This document shows, piece by piece, positions 27,448 to 34,668 of a stretch of 64,000 bases of DNA. The position numbers and the translations under genes were made by a program. Positions within the stretch are counted from its first letter, which is position 1, and the number at the start of each line of letters is the position of its first letter. This DNA is from Pseudomonadota bacterium (lineage in GTDB: Bacteria > Chloroflexota > UBA6077 > JAJPGT01): positions 62,001 to 126,000 of the forward strand of contig JAJPGT010000020.1 in NCBI GenBank assembly GCA_021325655.1, given 5' to 3'. Below the pieces are notes generated by a model. The model saw only the letters and a list, made by a program, of their open reading frames with translations, did not search any database and had not been told where the DNA came from.

Positions 27448-27530
27448 GCGCTGCCTCACGGCGGTCACCCCGGCCGAGCGCTCCTGCCGCTGCCCCAGCA
27501 GGCAACGCGTTCCGCCCGGCCTTCCTCCCG

Positions 27531-27869
27531 CTATACGAAAAAGTCCTGCACCTTCCAGAGTTCGACCCAGGCGAACGCCTCGGCCAGCGCCGCCTCCAGA
27601 GCCTCTGGCGCAGGATCGGCGGGGAGCGAGGCGATCTTCAGGGAGCGATCCTTCCGCGCTTTGGACGCCGTCGCCCAGACGTCGACCCCGGCCGGTTCCT
27701 GAGTGGCGAGCTGGAGCTCGAGCGCGCGCTTCACCCCCCGGCTCTCCCAGCGCGCGTAGAGGCTATACCCGAACGGCCGCGGCACTACCTCGAGCTCAGC
27801 GCCCTCGATCCGCTGCGCGAAGTGCTCGAGCATCCCTTGCAGGGCATCAAGCGGAGCGATCTGGCTCAT
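27531..27869 (-). CDS. Small hypothetical protein
   Basis: This 112-residue soluble protein begins MSQIAPLDALQGMLEHFAQR. It alternates helices with strand-like segments (LEVVPRPFGYSLYARWESRG, LELQLATQEPAGVDVWATAS) and ends in aromatic residues (WVELWKVQDFFV). No motif is recognised. The start is fixed by the 4-nt ATGA overlap with the upstream gene (27866-28072), which also supports both genes being real and co-translated. Confidence 0.6.
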   Translation of the reverse strand: MSQIAPLDALQGMLEHFAQRIEGAELEVVPRPFGYSLYARWESRGVKRALELQLATQEPAGVDVWATASKARKDRSLKIASLPADPAPEALEAALAEAFAWVELWKVQDFFV

Positions 27870-28072
27870 CGCTTCGGCCGCCTCATCTGGCCAAGCCGAG
27901 CTCGAGCACGTTCGGCCCGCTCCTCCCGCAAGCGCTGAATCAGGAAAACCCCCTTGCCGCTCACCCGCATCCGGCTGGCGCCGAGCTTCCGCTCCCGCCG
28001 GGTCGCCCGGAGCCGCGCCCGCCGCGCCGCCGGCAGGTCCTCTTCCAGGTCCTCCTCGCTGTCCCGCTCCAT
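27866..28072 (-). CDS. Small, highly charged hypothetical protein
   Basis: This 68-residue protein starts with an acidic patch (MERDSEEDLEEDLPAARRAR) and turns strongly basic (LRATRRERKLGASRMRVSGK, REERAERARARLGQMRRPKR). The sequence resembles small nucleic-acid- or ribosome-associated proteins by charge only. It overlaps the next gene by ATGA. The ATG at 28072 is preferred over an upstream in-frame start because it opens the charged core. Confidence 0.55.
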   Translation of the reverse strand: MERDSEEDLEEDLPAARRARLRATRRERKLGASRMRVSGKGVFLIQRLREERAERARARLGQMRRPKR

Positions 28073-28153
28073 GGTTCGCTCCGTCGAACAGAGTGGGCGT
28101 GTTACCAGCAGGATAGCGCGCGCTGCCTCCGCCAACCACCATCCTCGGCGCGC

Positions 28154-28768
28154 CTACCCCTGGCCGGTGGCGACCAGGCGGCCGGACTGGACGTCGATCC
28201 TGGTGAGCTGTGCCGGGAGATCACCCAGCGCCTGCTCCACGGCGGCCTGTGCCGCCTGCTCGATCTGCTGCTGCGCCGGTCTCGGCAGCGGCACCCCGCC
28301 GAGGTCCGCCGAGCGGAGCGAGAGCACCGCGCGGCCCTGGGGTGACACCGACACCCCAAAGGAGGCTCGCAACGGTGCTTCGATCGCTCCCATCGCGGCG
28401 CGGCTCTCCAGCAGCGCCTCGCCTGGGGTGAAGCGGACTCGCGGATCGCGCACCTCGGCTGTCCCAAGGACCGTCTCCACCCGCCCCAGCGTCGGGCCGG
28501 CGTCGGCGAGCCGCGCGTTGGCCTCGGCCTCCGTGACGACCACCGTAAACGGCTGGTGGTTTGCCACTCGCGTCGCCGCGGCCGCCACCTGCGCATCCAA
28601 ACTGGGAACTGGCACGGAGGCGGGCGCCTCCGTGGCCGGGGCGGAGGCGCTCCCACGCCCCGGCGTGCTGGTGGCCCGTCCGCGTGGCCCCGCTGCCCCG
28701 GAGAGCTGGAAGCCAAGGTACAGGCCGAGGACGATCAGCACAAGAAACAGGACGACAATTCTCCCCAC
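28154..28768 (-). CDS. LmeA-like (DUF2993) phospholipid-binding envelope protein
   Basis: This 204-residue protein has an N-terminal signal/anchor helix (RIVVLFLVLIVLGLYLGFQL), a Pro/Ser/Thr linker and a lipid-binding TULIP-like domain. Typical features are PFTVVVTEAEANARLADAGP, DPRVRFTPGEALLESRAAMG and the closing strand pattern LPAQLTRIDVQSGRLVATGQ. LmeA in mycobacteria binds phosphoinositides and supports mannan assembly; that role is not shown here. The start is GTG 28768. Confidence 0.65.
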   Translation of the reverse strand: MGRIVVLFLVLIVLGLYLGFQLSGAAGPRGRATSTPGRGSASAPATEAPASVPVPSLDAQVAAAATRVANHQPFTVVVTEAEANARLADAGPTLGRVETVLGTAEVRDPRVRFTPGEALLESRAAMGAIEAPLRASFGVSVSPQGRAVLSLRSADLGGVPLPRPAQQQIEQAAQAAVEQALGDLPAQLTRIDVQSGRLVATGQG

Positions 28769-28937
28769 CCGACGCCCCCGACTCTCGACGCTGGTGCTTC
28801 ACCTCGTCTGGTGTACCCGACACGACGATCGGTGTGCTGGCATTTTGCATTGGAGCCCACTGTGGCACACCAGTTGCGTTACTGGTCGGCGGTGGCTGGA
28901 AGGCACAGCTTCCAATCTTAGGAGAGAGGCAAGACGG

Positions 28938-29300
28938 ATGCCTGAGATCATCGACCGCGAGACCACCACGACGACCGGCACCCCGGTGGTTGTGACGAAC
29001 GATCGCGGCGGCGCAGGAGCAGCCCTGGCGATCATCCTGGCGCTGCTCATCGTCGGCGCTATCCTGTTCTTCGCCGTGTTCGGGGGCGCTCGGTACTTCA
29101 GCGGCGGAACCGCCGGGAGCAACGGCGGCACCACCGTGAACGTACAGCCGCCGAACCAGGGTCCGAGCATCAACATCGAGAAGCCGAATGTCCAGGTGAA
29201 CCCGCCGGCTAACAGCGGCCAGAGCGGGGCGACGGGCGGCACGAGCGGTAGCAACACCGGGACGAGCGGTGGCTCTGGGACGAGCCAGTCTGGCGGCTAA
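28938..29300 (+). CDS. Single-pass membrane protein with Gly/Ser/Thr-rich tail
   Basis: This 120-residue protein has a short cytoplasmic head (MPEIIDRETTTTTGTPVVVT), one transmembrane helix (ALAIILALLIVGAILFFAVF) and an extracellular low-complexity tail rich in Gly, Asn, Ser, Thr and Pro with repeated PN/NV steps (VNVQPPNQGPSINIEKPNVQ). Small proteins of this type are common and unassigned in monoderm bacteria. AGGAGAG lies upstream and a strong terminator follows 13 nt after the stop, so it forms a complete one-gene unit. Confidence 0.7.
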   Translation: MPEIIDRETTTTTGTPVVVTNDRGGAGAALAIILALLIVGAILFFAVFGGARYFSGGTAGSNGGTTVNVQPPNQGPSINIEKPNVQVNPPANSGQSGATGGTSGSNTGTSGGSGTSQSGG

Positions 29301-29313
29301 CGGAAGCGCAGGA

Positions 29314-29337
29314 GCAGCCCCGGAGTTCCGGGGCTGC
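29314..29337 (+). terminator. Rho-independent terminator
   Basis: GCAGCCCCGG pairs perfectly with CCGGGGCTGC around a 4-nt AGTT loop, followed by GCTCTTTGCTG. It lies 13 nt after the stop of the membrane protein gene. Confidence 0.75.
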
Positions 29338-29382
29338 GCTCTTTGCTGCGCCAGCGCGTAGGCAGGCGGCCGTCGGGTCGAG

Positions 29383-29388
29383 TACAAT
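29383..29388 (+). promoter_or_regulatory. Probable -10 box of the tRNA gene
   Basis: TACAAT lies 31 nt before the tRNA 5' end, in the context AGTACAATAT; -35 sequence is weak. Confidence 0.4.
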
Positions 29389-29419
29389 ATGGGGCGCGGC
29401 GGGCATGCCCGCCGCGCTT

Positions 29420-29491
29420 GGCGAGGTAGCTCAGCGGTAGAGCAGGGGACACATAAGCCCTTGGCCGGGAGTTCGAATCTCCCCCTCGCCA
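29420..29491 (+). tRNA. tRNA with CAU anticodon (elongator Met or Ile2), abnormal anticodon loop
   Basis: Acceptor GGCGAGG/CCTCGCC, U8-A9, D-arm GCTC-AGCGGTA-GAGC and T-arm GGGAG-TTCGAAT-CTCCC are perfect; the discriminator is A and the CCA is not fully encoded (ACCC). The anticodon arm is GGGGA-CACATAA-GCCCT: position 33 is A instead of the near-universal U, and 31-39 is an A-G mismatch. G1-C72 argues against an initiator. It may be a working tRNA with unusual loop, a tRNA relic, or contain sequence errors. Confidence 0.75.
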
Positions 29492-29497
29492 CCCCAC

Positions 29498-29539
29498 GAC
29501 CAGGCCGGGGCGGCCGGTCCGGGCCGCCCCGGCCTGGTC
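29498..29539 (+). terminator. Very strong 18-bp hairpin after the CAU tRNA
   Basis: An 18-bp perfect inverted repeat (29498-29515 with 29522-29539) encloses a 6-nt loop and is followed by TTCTGC. It begins 7 nt after the tRNA 3' end. Confidence 0.7.
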
Positions 29540-29734
29540 TTCTGCGGCACGGAGCTGGAGCAACGCGCTGTGCACCAGGGGGCAGATGATTCGGTGGATG
29601 CCCTTGGCAGCGCTGTTCGGCCCCGTCGCTGACTCCGTGGCTCCTGGGCACGAAGCCCGCCCCAGCGGGCGCAGCACGGTGGCAATTCACGGCCAGCCGG
29701 ATAAGCTGCGCGGCTGAGGACCCGAGCGTCGAGC

Positions 29735-30100
29735 TCAGGCGGTGAAGTCGGCCAGGGTGAGCCGCTCGGTTTCGCCGCCGGGCAGCGCCTGCACCTCCAC
29801 CTGCTTGGTCCGGTACAGCTCCAGGAGCTGGCGCTGCCGTTCCAGCGCGGCGCGGGTCTCCGCGAGCGGCTTGCTCGCCTCCTCCGCGTCGCGCATCGCG
29901 TTGATCGTCTCGATGTGTCCTTCGCCGAAGCGCTCGCGCAGCAGCGCCAGCCGCAACACCTGGCGGTCGAGCTCAGCCTGGTGCTCATCGAGCTGCGCGC
30001 GCAGCCGCTTCACGACCTGCTCCTGGGTAGCAACGAGCGCATCGATCGCCCGGCGCAGTCGGGCTGTGTCGGCAAAGAGCTGCTCCTGCAAGCTACTCAT
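29735..30100 (-). CDS. Coiled-coil protein of unknown function
   Basis: This 121-residue protein is almost wholly heptad-patterned helix: SSLQEQLFADTARLRRAIDA, QEQVVKRLRAQLDEHQAELD, then after a short break AETRAALERQRQLLELYRTK. It ends with a short strand-like VQALPGGETERLTLADFTA. No family is recognised. It lies 132 nt downstream of the metallo-hydrolase operon on the same strand and could be its last gene. Confidence 0.6.
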   Translation of the reverse strand: MSSLQEQLFADTARLRRAIDALVATQEQVVKRLRAQLDEHQAELDRQVLRLALLRERFGEGHIETINAMRDAEEASKPLAETRAALERQRQLLELYRTKQVEVQALPGGETERLTLADFTA

Positions 30101-30232
30101 GCGTGCATCCGCTTCCTACCAGTATCCCCCGCCCACCCCCTTACGCAGGTCGCTTGATCGCTCGGGCGAGCAGTTCACCCCTATGATCTCACTCGAGAGT
30201 GCCCTCGGTCGAGCGAGCCACCGCCGATGGGC

Positions 30233-30646
30233 TCACTCGGGGCCGAGCTTGCGGTCGATGGAGCGGAGTACGGCGAGCACCTCATCGAGCTGGCGGGAAA
30301 GGCGCTCCAGCAGCGCCTGGGTGGTCGGTTCGGCGACCGCCGGCGGGCTGGGAGCGGCGCCGCTCGGCTGGATGGGCTCGCAGGGGGCGAAGGTGTCGTA
30401 GCGGCCGGAGGGGCTGCCGCGCTGAACGCGCCCCTGGCGGGCGAGCAGATCCAGTGCGGCCAGCAAGCTGGCACGCTCCGGGCTTTGCTCGAATTCGGCG
30501 TAGCTGTATTGGGTGATGCCGAGCCGGCGGGCCAGTTCGTACTCGCTCAGCGAGCGGGTGCGTGATTTCATCCCTTCGCGCGCCTGGTAGGTCTCCACCA
30601 GGCAGGCGAGCACCCGAGCGGCGAAGGCGTCCAGATCACTTGGCAT
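30233..30646 (-). CDS. Hypothetical protein with a winged-helix-like N-terminal half
   Basis: This is a roughly 137-residue protein. The first 75 residues have a helix-turn-helix look (SLSEYELARRLGITQYSYAE, then ASLLAALDLLARQGRVQRG), followed by a Pro-rich linker and a C-terminal helix (ALLERLSRQLDEVLAVLRSI) that could form a coiled coil. It may bind DNA, but nothing proves it. ATG 30646 overlaps the end of the upstream 65-residue gene by 11 nt, so the genes are probably one operon. Confidence 0.55.
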   Translation of the reverse strand: MPSDLDAFAARVLACLVETYQAREGMKSRTRSLSEYELARRLGITQYSYAEFEQSPERASLLAALDLLARQGRVQRGSPSGRYDTFAPCEPIQPSGAAPSPPAVAEPTTQALLERLSRQLDEVLAVLRSIDRKLGPE

Positions 30647-30833
30647 CAGGAGGATCAAGCGTGGCCGGCAGGCGCTGGCCGTAGACGAAGGTCAGGCAGC
30701 GCTCGGTGAAGGCACGAAAGTAAGGGTCGTCGCGCCGGTCGAACTGTGGCACCGGCTGCGGCGTTTCGGGCTGGCCCCGGCCCAGCAGCAGGTTCAGCAG
30801 GCGAGCCGCCAGCCAGGAGACAGGCCCCCTCAT
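30636..30833 (-). CDS. Small hypothetical protein
   Basis: This 65-residue protein has an amphipathic start (MRGPVSWLAARLLNLLLGRG), a Pro/Gln linker and a C-terminal helix (DDPYFRAFTERCLTFVYGQR). Its ATG overlaps the stop of the metallo-hydrolase gene by 4 nt (ATGA), and its own end overlaps the next gene. No family is recognised. Confidence 0.55.
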   Translation of the reverse strand: MRGPVSWLAARLLNLLLGRGQPETPQPVPQFDRRDDPYFRAFTERCLTFVYGQRLPATLDPPDAK

Positions 30834-31468
30834 CGCCGGTAGTCGAGCACCACCACGGTCGTCTCTTCGGGGATGTTCGACCGGTTCACGACCAGCCGCG
30901 GCTGCGGCTGCGCCTCGGTGACCGCCATCTCACTGCAGAAGCGGTCCAGCGACTCCAACGGCAAATTCACCGCCGGCGTCCTGTAGTGCATCGGGACCAC
31001 GATCCTGGGCTCGAGCTGGGCGATGACCTCCGCCGCCTCGGCGGCGTTGATGGTGCAGTGGCCGCCGACCGGAACGAGCAACACGTCGGGGTCCTTCAAG
31101 GCCTCGACCTGCTCGGCGGTCAGCGTGCTGCCCAGATCGCCGAGGTGGCAGACGACGAGGTCGTCGATCCGAATGCTGTACGCGGTGTTGCGGCTGGCCC
31201 CCGCCGCCTTCTGCTGCCCGCCCCGGGTGGCGACCCCCTGAATCATCACCCCGGCGATCTCGTACTCGCCCGGGCCATCGACGGTCTTCGGCATGCCCGC
31301 CAGCACCGCCAGGGCGGCGTGGTTCGGCTCGTCGTGAGAGATCGTGACCACGTCGGGCGCCAACTTAGGAAGCGGATAGCCGAGCTCTTTTCCGAATGGA
31401 TCGGTCACGATCGTGGAATCGCGACCCTTCAGCCGAAAGCAGGAATGTCCCAGCCAGGTAATCTCCAC
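30830..31468 (-). CDS. Metallo-beta-lactamase-fold protein (UPF0173-like) with altered metal motif
   Basis: This 212-residue protein has the fold opening VEITWLGHSCFRLKGRDSTI and the later GGHCTINAAEAAEVIAQLEP and IVVPMHYRTP segments of the UPF0173/MBL branch. The first metal motif, normally HxHxDH, reads SHDEPNHAAL: the outer His residues are kept but the second His is Glu and the Asp is Asn. The protein may bind one metal or have lost hydrolase activity. The GTG start at 31468 follows a GGTACAAT box by about 20 nt. It leads an overlapping gene set with the 65- and 137-residue proteins. Confidence 0.8.
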   Translation of the reverse strand: MEITWLGHSCFRLKGRDSTIVTDPFGKELGYPLPKLAPDVVTISHDEPNHAALAVLAGMPKTVDGPGEYEIAGVMIQGVATRGGQQKAAGASRNTAYSIRIDDLVVCHLGDLGSTLTAEQVEALKDPDVLLVPVGGHCTINAAEAAEVIAQLEPRIVVPMHYRTPAVNLPLESLDRFCSEMAVTEAQPQPRLVVNRSNIPEETTVVVLDYRR

Positions 31469-31486
31469 AGATGCTCTCCCCAGTGC

Positions 31487-31494
31487 ATTGTACC
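31487..31494 (-). promoter_or_regulatory. Probable -10 element of the MBL operon
   Basis: The minus strand reads GGTACAAT in the context GCCGACCCGGTACAATG, about 20 nt before the GTG start. The context matches the element at 8076-8083 closely. Confidence 0.45.
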
Positions 31495-31571
31495 GGGTCG
31501 GCTGTGCCCGAGCGGCAGGAGTCGCTCGGAAGCTCCAGCCCGTCCGGCCGGCTGTGGTATGCTCCGGCAGG

Positions 31572-32939
31572 GTGAAGCCCGTGCCAAGACTCCGCCTCAT
31601 CCAGCGCCTCCTCCCGCTGCTCCTTCTGCTCGTGTTCATCGCCGGCCTGCTGGCGCCCGCGGCCGGCGCGGCTTCCGCCCAGGGCGCCCCCTCCAGCGCG
31701 ACGATCAAGCAGGCATTGGATCTCCTGCTGGACCACTTCGTCCATCCACCCCCCTCGTCCGCGCTGCTCGGCGCCGCCTGGAACGGGGCGCGGGCAGCGG
31801 CCGGGGCAGATACCCCGGCGCCGCCGCTAACGGGCGACCGTGACGCGGACTGGCAGGCGTTCTCCGCTGCACTGGCGGGACTGCTCCAGCGCCCCGGCGT
31901 GGATAGCGGCGCGGTGACCGGCGCGGCAATCCGGGCGATGGCCGAGTCGGTGAACGAGAGCCACACCTACTATCTGTCCCCGGACCGCTATCAGGAGTAC
32001 CAGAGCTGGCTGCGCGGCGACGTCCGCTACAGCGGGATCGGGGCGCGGCTGGACGGTAGCTCGCTGACCGTAGTGGAAGTGTTCGACGAGAGCCCGGCGG
32101 CGAGGGCCGGGCTGAAACCCGGCGACACCGTCATTGCAGTAGATGGCCAGTCCGTGGTCGGCATGCCCCAGGAGCGCGCAGTCTCGCTCGTGCGCGGCCC
32201 GAGCGGGACCCCGGTCACCCTCACCGTAACACGCGACGGTGTGCCGCGGCCGCTGGTCCTGACCATGACCCGAGCCACGGTGCAGATCGCCTTCGTCCAC
32301 GATGAGCTGCTCCCGGGCGGGGTTGGCTACCTGCGGCTGCGCGGCTTTCCTGATATGCATGTGGCGGACACCTTCGAGGCGGCGCTGGACGACCTCCAGC
32401 GCCAAGGGGCCACTTCCCTGGTCCTCGACCTGCGCGGCAACTCCGGTGGGCGGCTGGACGTCGGCACCCGGCTGCTCAGCCTGTTCATTCAAAGCGGTCC
32501 GCTCTACCACCAGGTGCCGCGGGACGGCACTCCACGCACGGTCCTGGCGGATGGACACTACCGCACCCCGGCACTCCCACTGGCGGTGCTGGTGGACAGC
32601 GGCACAGCCTCGATGGGAGAGATCTTCGCCGCGGCGATCCAGGATGACCACCGCGGGACGCTCGTCGGAACGACGACCGCGGGCAGCGTCGCGGGCGCCC
32701 AGGTATTCGGGCTGCAGGATGGCTCGGGACTCCAGGTGACCGTCATGGACATCACCTCGGCCGGCGGGCGGGTGCTCAACGGCGTCGGCGTGGTCCCCGA
32801 CCAGATGGTACCGCGCGACCCAGCCTCGCTGCGGAGCGGGCACGACCCACAGCTCGACGCCGCGGTAGCGGCGCTGCCACAGCCCGCGCTGCCGACCCCG
32901 ACGCCGAGTAGCGCCTGGCTCGAGCGGCTGGCGGCGTAG
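31572..32939 (+). CDS. S41-family C-terminal-processing-like protease
   Basis: This is a roughly 455-residue exported protease homologue: signal peptide (LIQRLLPLLLLLVFIAGLLA), helical region with AMAESVNESHTYYLSPDRYQ, a PDZ domain (YSGIGARLDGSSLTVVEVFD, AGLKPGDTVIAVDGQSVVGM) and the S41 core (VGYLRLRGFPDMHVADTFEA, LVLDLRGNSGGRLDVGTRLL, VLVDSGTASMGEIFAAAIQD with the Ser nucleophile). The lysine of the usual GKG/FGKG motif is not seen; the segment reads GTTTAGSVAGAQVFG. It probably trims or degrades envelope proteins if active. A TATGCT box at 31558 would start RNA close to GTG 31572; GTG 31581 is the alternative start. Confidence 0.85.
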   Translation: MKPVPRLRLIQRLLPLLLLLVFIAGLLAPAAGAASAQGAPSSATIKQALDLLLDHFVHPPPSSALLGAAWNGARAAAGADTPAPPLTGDRDADWQAFSAALAGLLQRPGVDSGAVTGAAIRAMAESVNESHTYYLSPDRYQEYQSWLRGDVRYSGIGARLDGSSLTVVEVFDESPAARAGLKPGDTVIAVDGQSVVGMPQERAVSLVRGPSGTPVTLTVTRDGVPRPLVLTMTRATVQIAFVHDELLPGGVGYLRLRGFPDMHVADTFEAALDDLQRQGATSLVLDLRGNSGGRLDVGTRLLSLFIQSGPLYHQVPRDGTPRTVLADGHYRTPALPLAVLVDSGTASMGEIFAAAIQDDHRGTLVGTTTAGSVAGAQVFGLQDGSGLQVTVMDITSAGGRVLNGVGVVPDQMVPRDPASLRSGHDPQLDAAVAALPQPALPTPTPSSAWLERLAA

Positions 32940-33037
32940 CACCCGACGTGTGTGGCGGGCAGTGCTACCTGCCACCCGGGCTACTGGCGCGGCTGGGCGC
33001 GACCCGACGCTCGGATCGAGCCCCCCAGCACCGGCGG

Positions 33038-33553
33038 CTATCGGTGGCGCGCCAGGCGGTACGCGCGGCGGCGCTCCGCCTGCTCCCAGGCGCCGAGCCC
33101 CTCTCGGGCGTCGACGAGCAGCGGGGGCACCGGGCACGGCCTGCCGTCTGGCCCGAGCGCGACGTAGACGAAGTACGCGGTTGACAGATGGCGGCGCTCG
33201 CCGCTGACTACGTCCTCGGCGTCGATCCGGACCTCCGTCTCGATGCTGGTGCGCCCCACCCAGGTTACGCGGGCGTGGACGGTGACCAGGTTGCCGACGT
33301 ACGCCGGCTGCTCGAAGGTCATGGAGTCCATCACCACCGTCACCACCCGCGTTCCAGCATGCCGGATCGCCGCCACGCCGCCAGCGGTGTCCGCCAGCTT
33401 CATCAGGCTGCCGCCGTGGACGTTGCCGCTCGGGTTGGCGTCGCTGGGAAGCATCACCTGGGCCAGAAGCACCTCCGTCGCGGCGGGATCGCGCGGCGGC
33501 AGGGAGGGATCGCCTCCGCGCGCCACGCGCCCCTCGTCCTTGCCGTCGCGCAT
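33038..33553 (-). CDS. Acyl-CoA thioesterase (hotdog fold, YciA/BACH-like)
   Basis: This 171-residue protein hydrolyses acyl-CoA to free acid and CoA. Family signatures are MLPSDANPSGNVHGGSLMKL (with the Asn and Asp/His region), ADTAGGVAAIRHAG, VVMDSMTFEQPAYVGNLVTV and RTSIETEVRIDAEDVVSGER, then STAYFVYVALGPDGRPCPVP. ATG 33553 is chosen because GGAGA lies 8 nt upstream; the frame beyond is implausible. It is divergent from the DapA-like gene. Confidence 0.9.
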   Translation of the reverse strand: MRDGKDEGRVARGGDPSLPPRDPAATEVLLAQVMLPSDANPSGNVHGGSLMKLADTAGGVAAIRHAGTRVVTVVMDSMTFEQPAYVGNLVTVHARVTWVGRTSIETEVRIDAEDVVSGERRHLSTAYFVYVALGPDGRPCPVPPLLVDAREGLGAWEQAERRRAYRLARHR

Positions 33554-33635
33554 CACGCTCGTCTCCACGCTCCCGAGAGCCGGTTCGTGTACTCTAGCCT
33601 GAGTACCGCCAGGGCATTCGGAGGGAGTGTACCAG

Positions 33636-34541
33636 GTGCAAGCGACGCTCCTACGCGGCGTGTTCCCCATGCTGCCCACCCCGTTTTACGGCGACGGGGC
33701 GCTGGCTCTGGACGACGTGCCGCGCCTGGTCGACTTCGCGCTCGCCCAGGGCAGCGCGGGGGTTGCCGCCCTCGGGCTTGGCGGCGAGGCGTCCTTCCTC
33801 ACCCCAGAGGAGCGCAAGGAGGTCGCGCGGGAGGTGCTGCGTGCGGTCGCGGGTCGGGCGCCGGTCATCGTCGGCTGCACTGCGGAGGACACCGCCACCG
33901 CCTGTGCGCTGGCGGCGCATGCAGCCGGCCACGGCGCGGCGGTAGTGATGGTCGCCCCACCGAATCGGGCCGGCATCTCGTCGGCCGAGCTGGAGGCGCA
34001 CTACAGCCAGGTGGCGCTGGCGGCCCAGCCGGCGGCGCTGATGGTACAGGACGCCCCATCGTTCCTCGCGGTGGAGCTAGGCCCGGCGCTGGCACTGCGG
34101 CTGGCGGAGCGCAACGACAACGTCCGCTACGTGAAGACCGAAGCGGTGCCGGCCGGGGTGAAGGTCAGCGCAATGGTCGAGGCGCTCCAGGGCCGGCTGG
34201 CCGTCTTCGGTGGCCACGGCGGGCTGCACCTGCTGGAGGAGCTGGACGCGGGAGCGATCGGGACGATCCCGGGCACAGAGGTCGTGGATGCCTGCGTGGC
34301 GATCGTCGCGGCACACCAGGCAGGGCGGCGGGCCGAGGCGGAGGAGCGCTATCGCCAGGTGCTGCCGCTGCTCGTCTATACGTTCCAGAGTCTGCCGTTC
34401 TTCCTGGCCTGCGCCAAGGAGGTGCTGCGACGCCGGGGCGCCCTGCGCGCCACCGGCCTGCGCATCCCCGGCGCGACACTGGATGGGCGGGCGCTACGCG
34501 GGCTGGAACGGCACGCCCGCCTGGCGGGCTACTCCTGGTAA
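33636..34541 (+). CDS. Dihydrodipicolinate synthase (DapA)-superfamily lyase
   Basis: This is a TIM-barrel class I aldolase of about 301 residues. Starting at GTG 33636 places GGAGGGAG 8 nt upstream. It has the family opening RGVFPMLPTPFYGDGALALD, the pyruvate loop in modified form (GLGGEASFLTPEERKEVARE) and the Schiff-base Lys in NVRYVKTEAVPAG. The Tyr of the YNxP motif that relays protons in DapA is missing (LMVQDAPSF), so lysine synthesis is unlikely. Relatives act on 2-keto-3-deoxy sugar acids and similar compounds; the substrate here is unknown. Confidence 0.85.
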   Translation: MQATLLRGVFPMLPTPFYGDGALALDDVPRLVDFALAQGSAGVAALGLGGEASFLTPEERKEVAREVLRAVAGRAPVIVGCTAEDTATACALAAHAAGHGAAVVMVAPPNRAGISSAELEAHYSQVALAAQPAALMVQDAPSFLAVELGPALALRLAERNDNVRYVKTEAVPAGVKVSAMVEALQGRLAVFGGHGGLHLLEELDAGAIGTIPGTEVVDACVAIVAAHQAGRRAEAEERYRQVLPLLVYTFQSLPFFLACAKEVLRRRGALRATGLRIPGATLDGRALRGLERHARLAGYSW

Positions 34542-34581
34542 GCCCGGCGGTTCGCTGCAAGGCGCCGCCACCAGGAGAACA

Positions 34582-34589
34582 GGTACAAT
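34582..34589 (+). promoter_or_regulatory. -10-like element before the ABC-F pseudogene
   Basis: GGTACAAT lies about 80 nt upstream of GTG 34669. No clear -35 is visible. Confidence 0.35.
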
Positions 34590-34668
34590 GCTGTCGGCCC
34601 GCCGTCGCCCGGCGGGCTTTGCGCGCCCACAGGGATCCGCGCGGTGCGGCTGGCGAGTGGGAGCGACG

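Noticed and set aside
27531-28142. A single 203-residue protein
   Set aside because: The N-terminal 91 residues are low-complexity Gly/Ala/Arg and lie antisense to nothing but in another frame of the 68-residue gene; the ATGA overlap at 27866-27869 fixes the shorter start.
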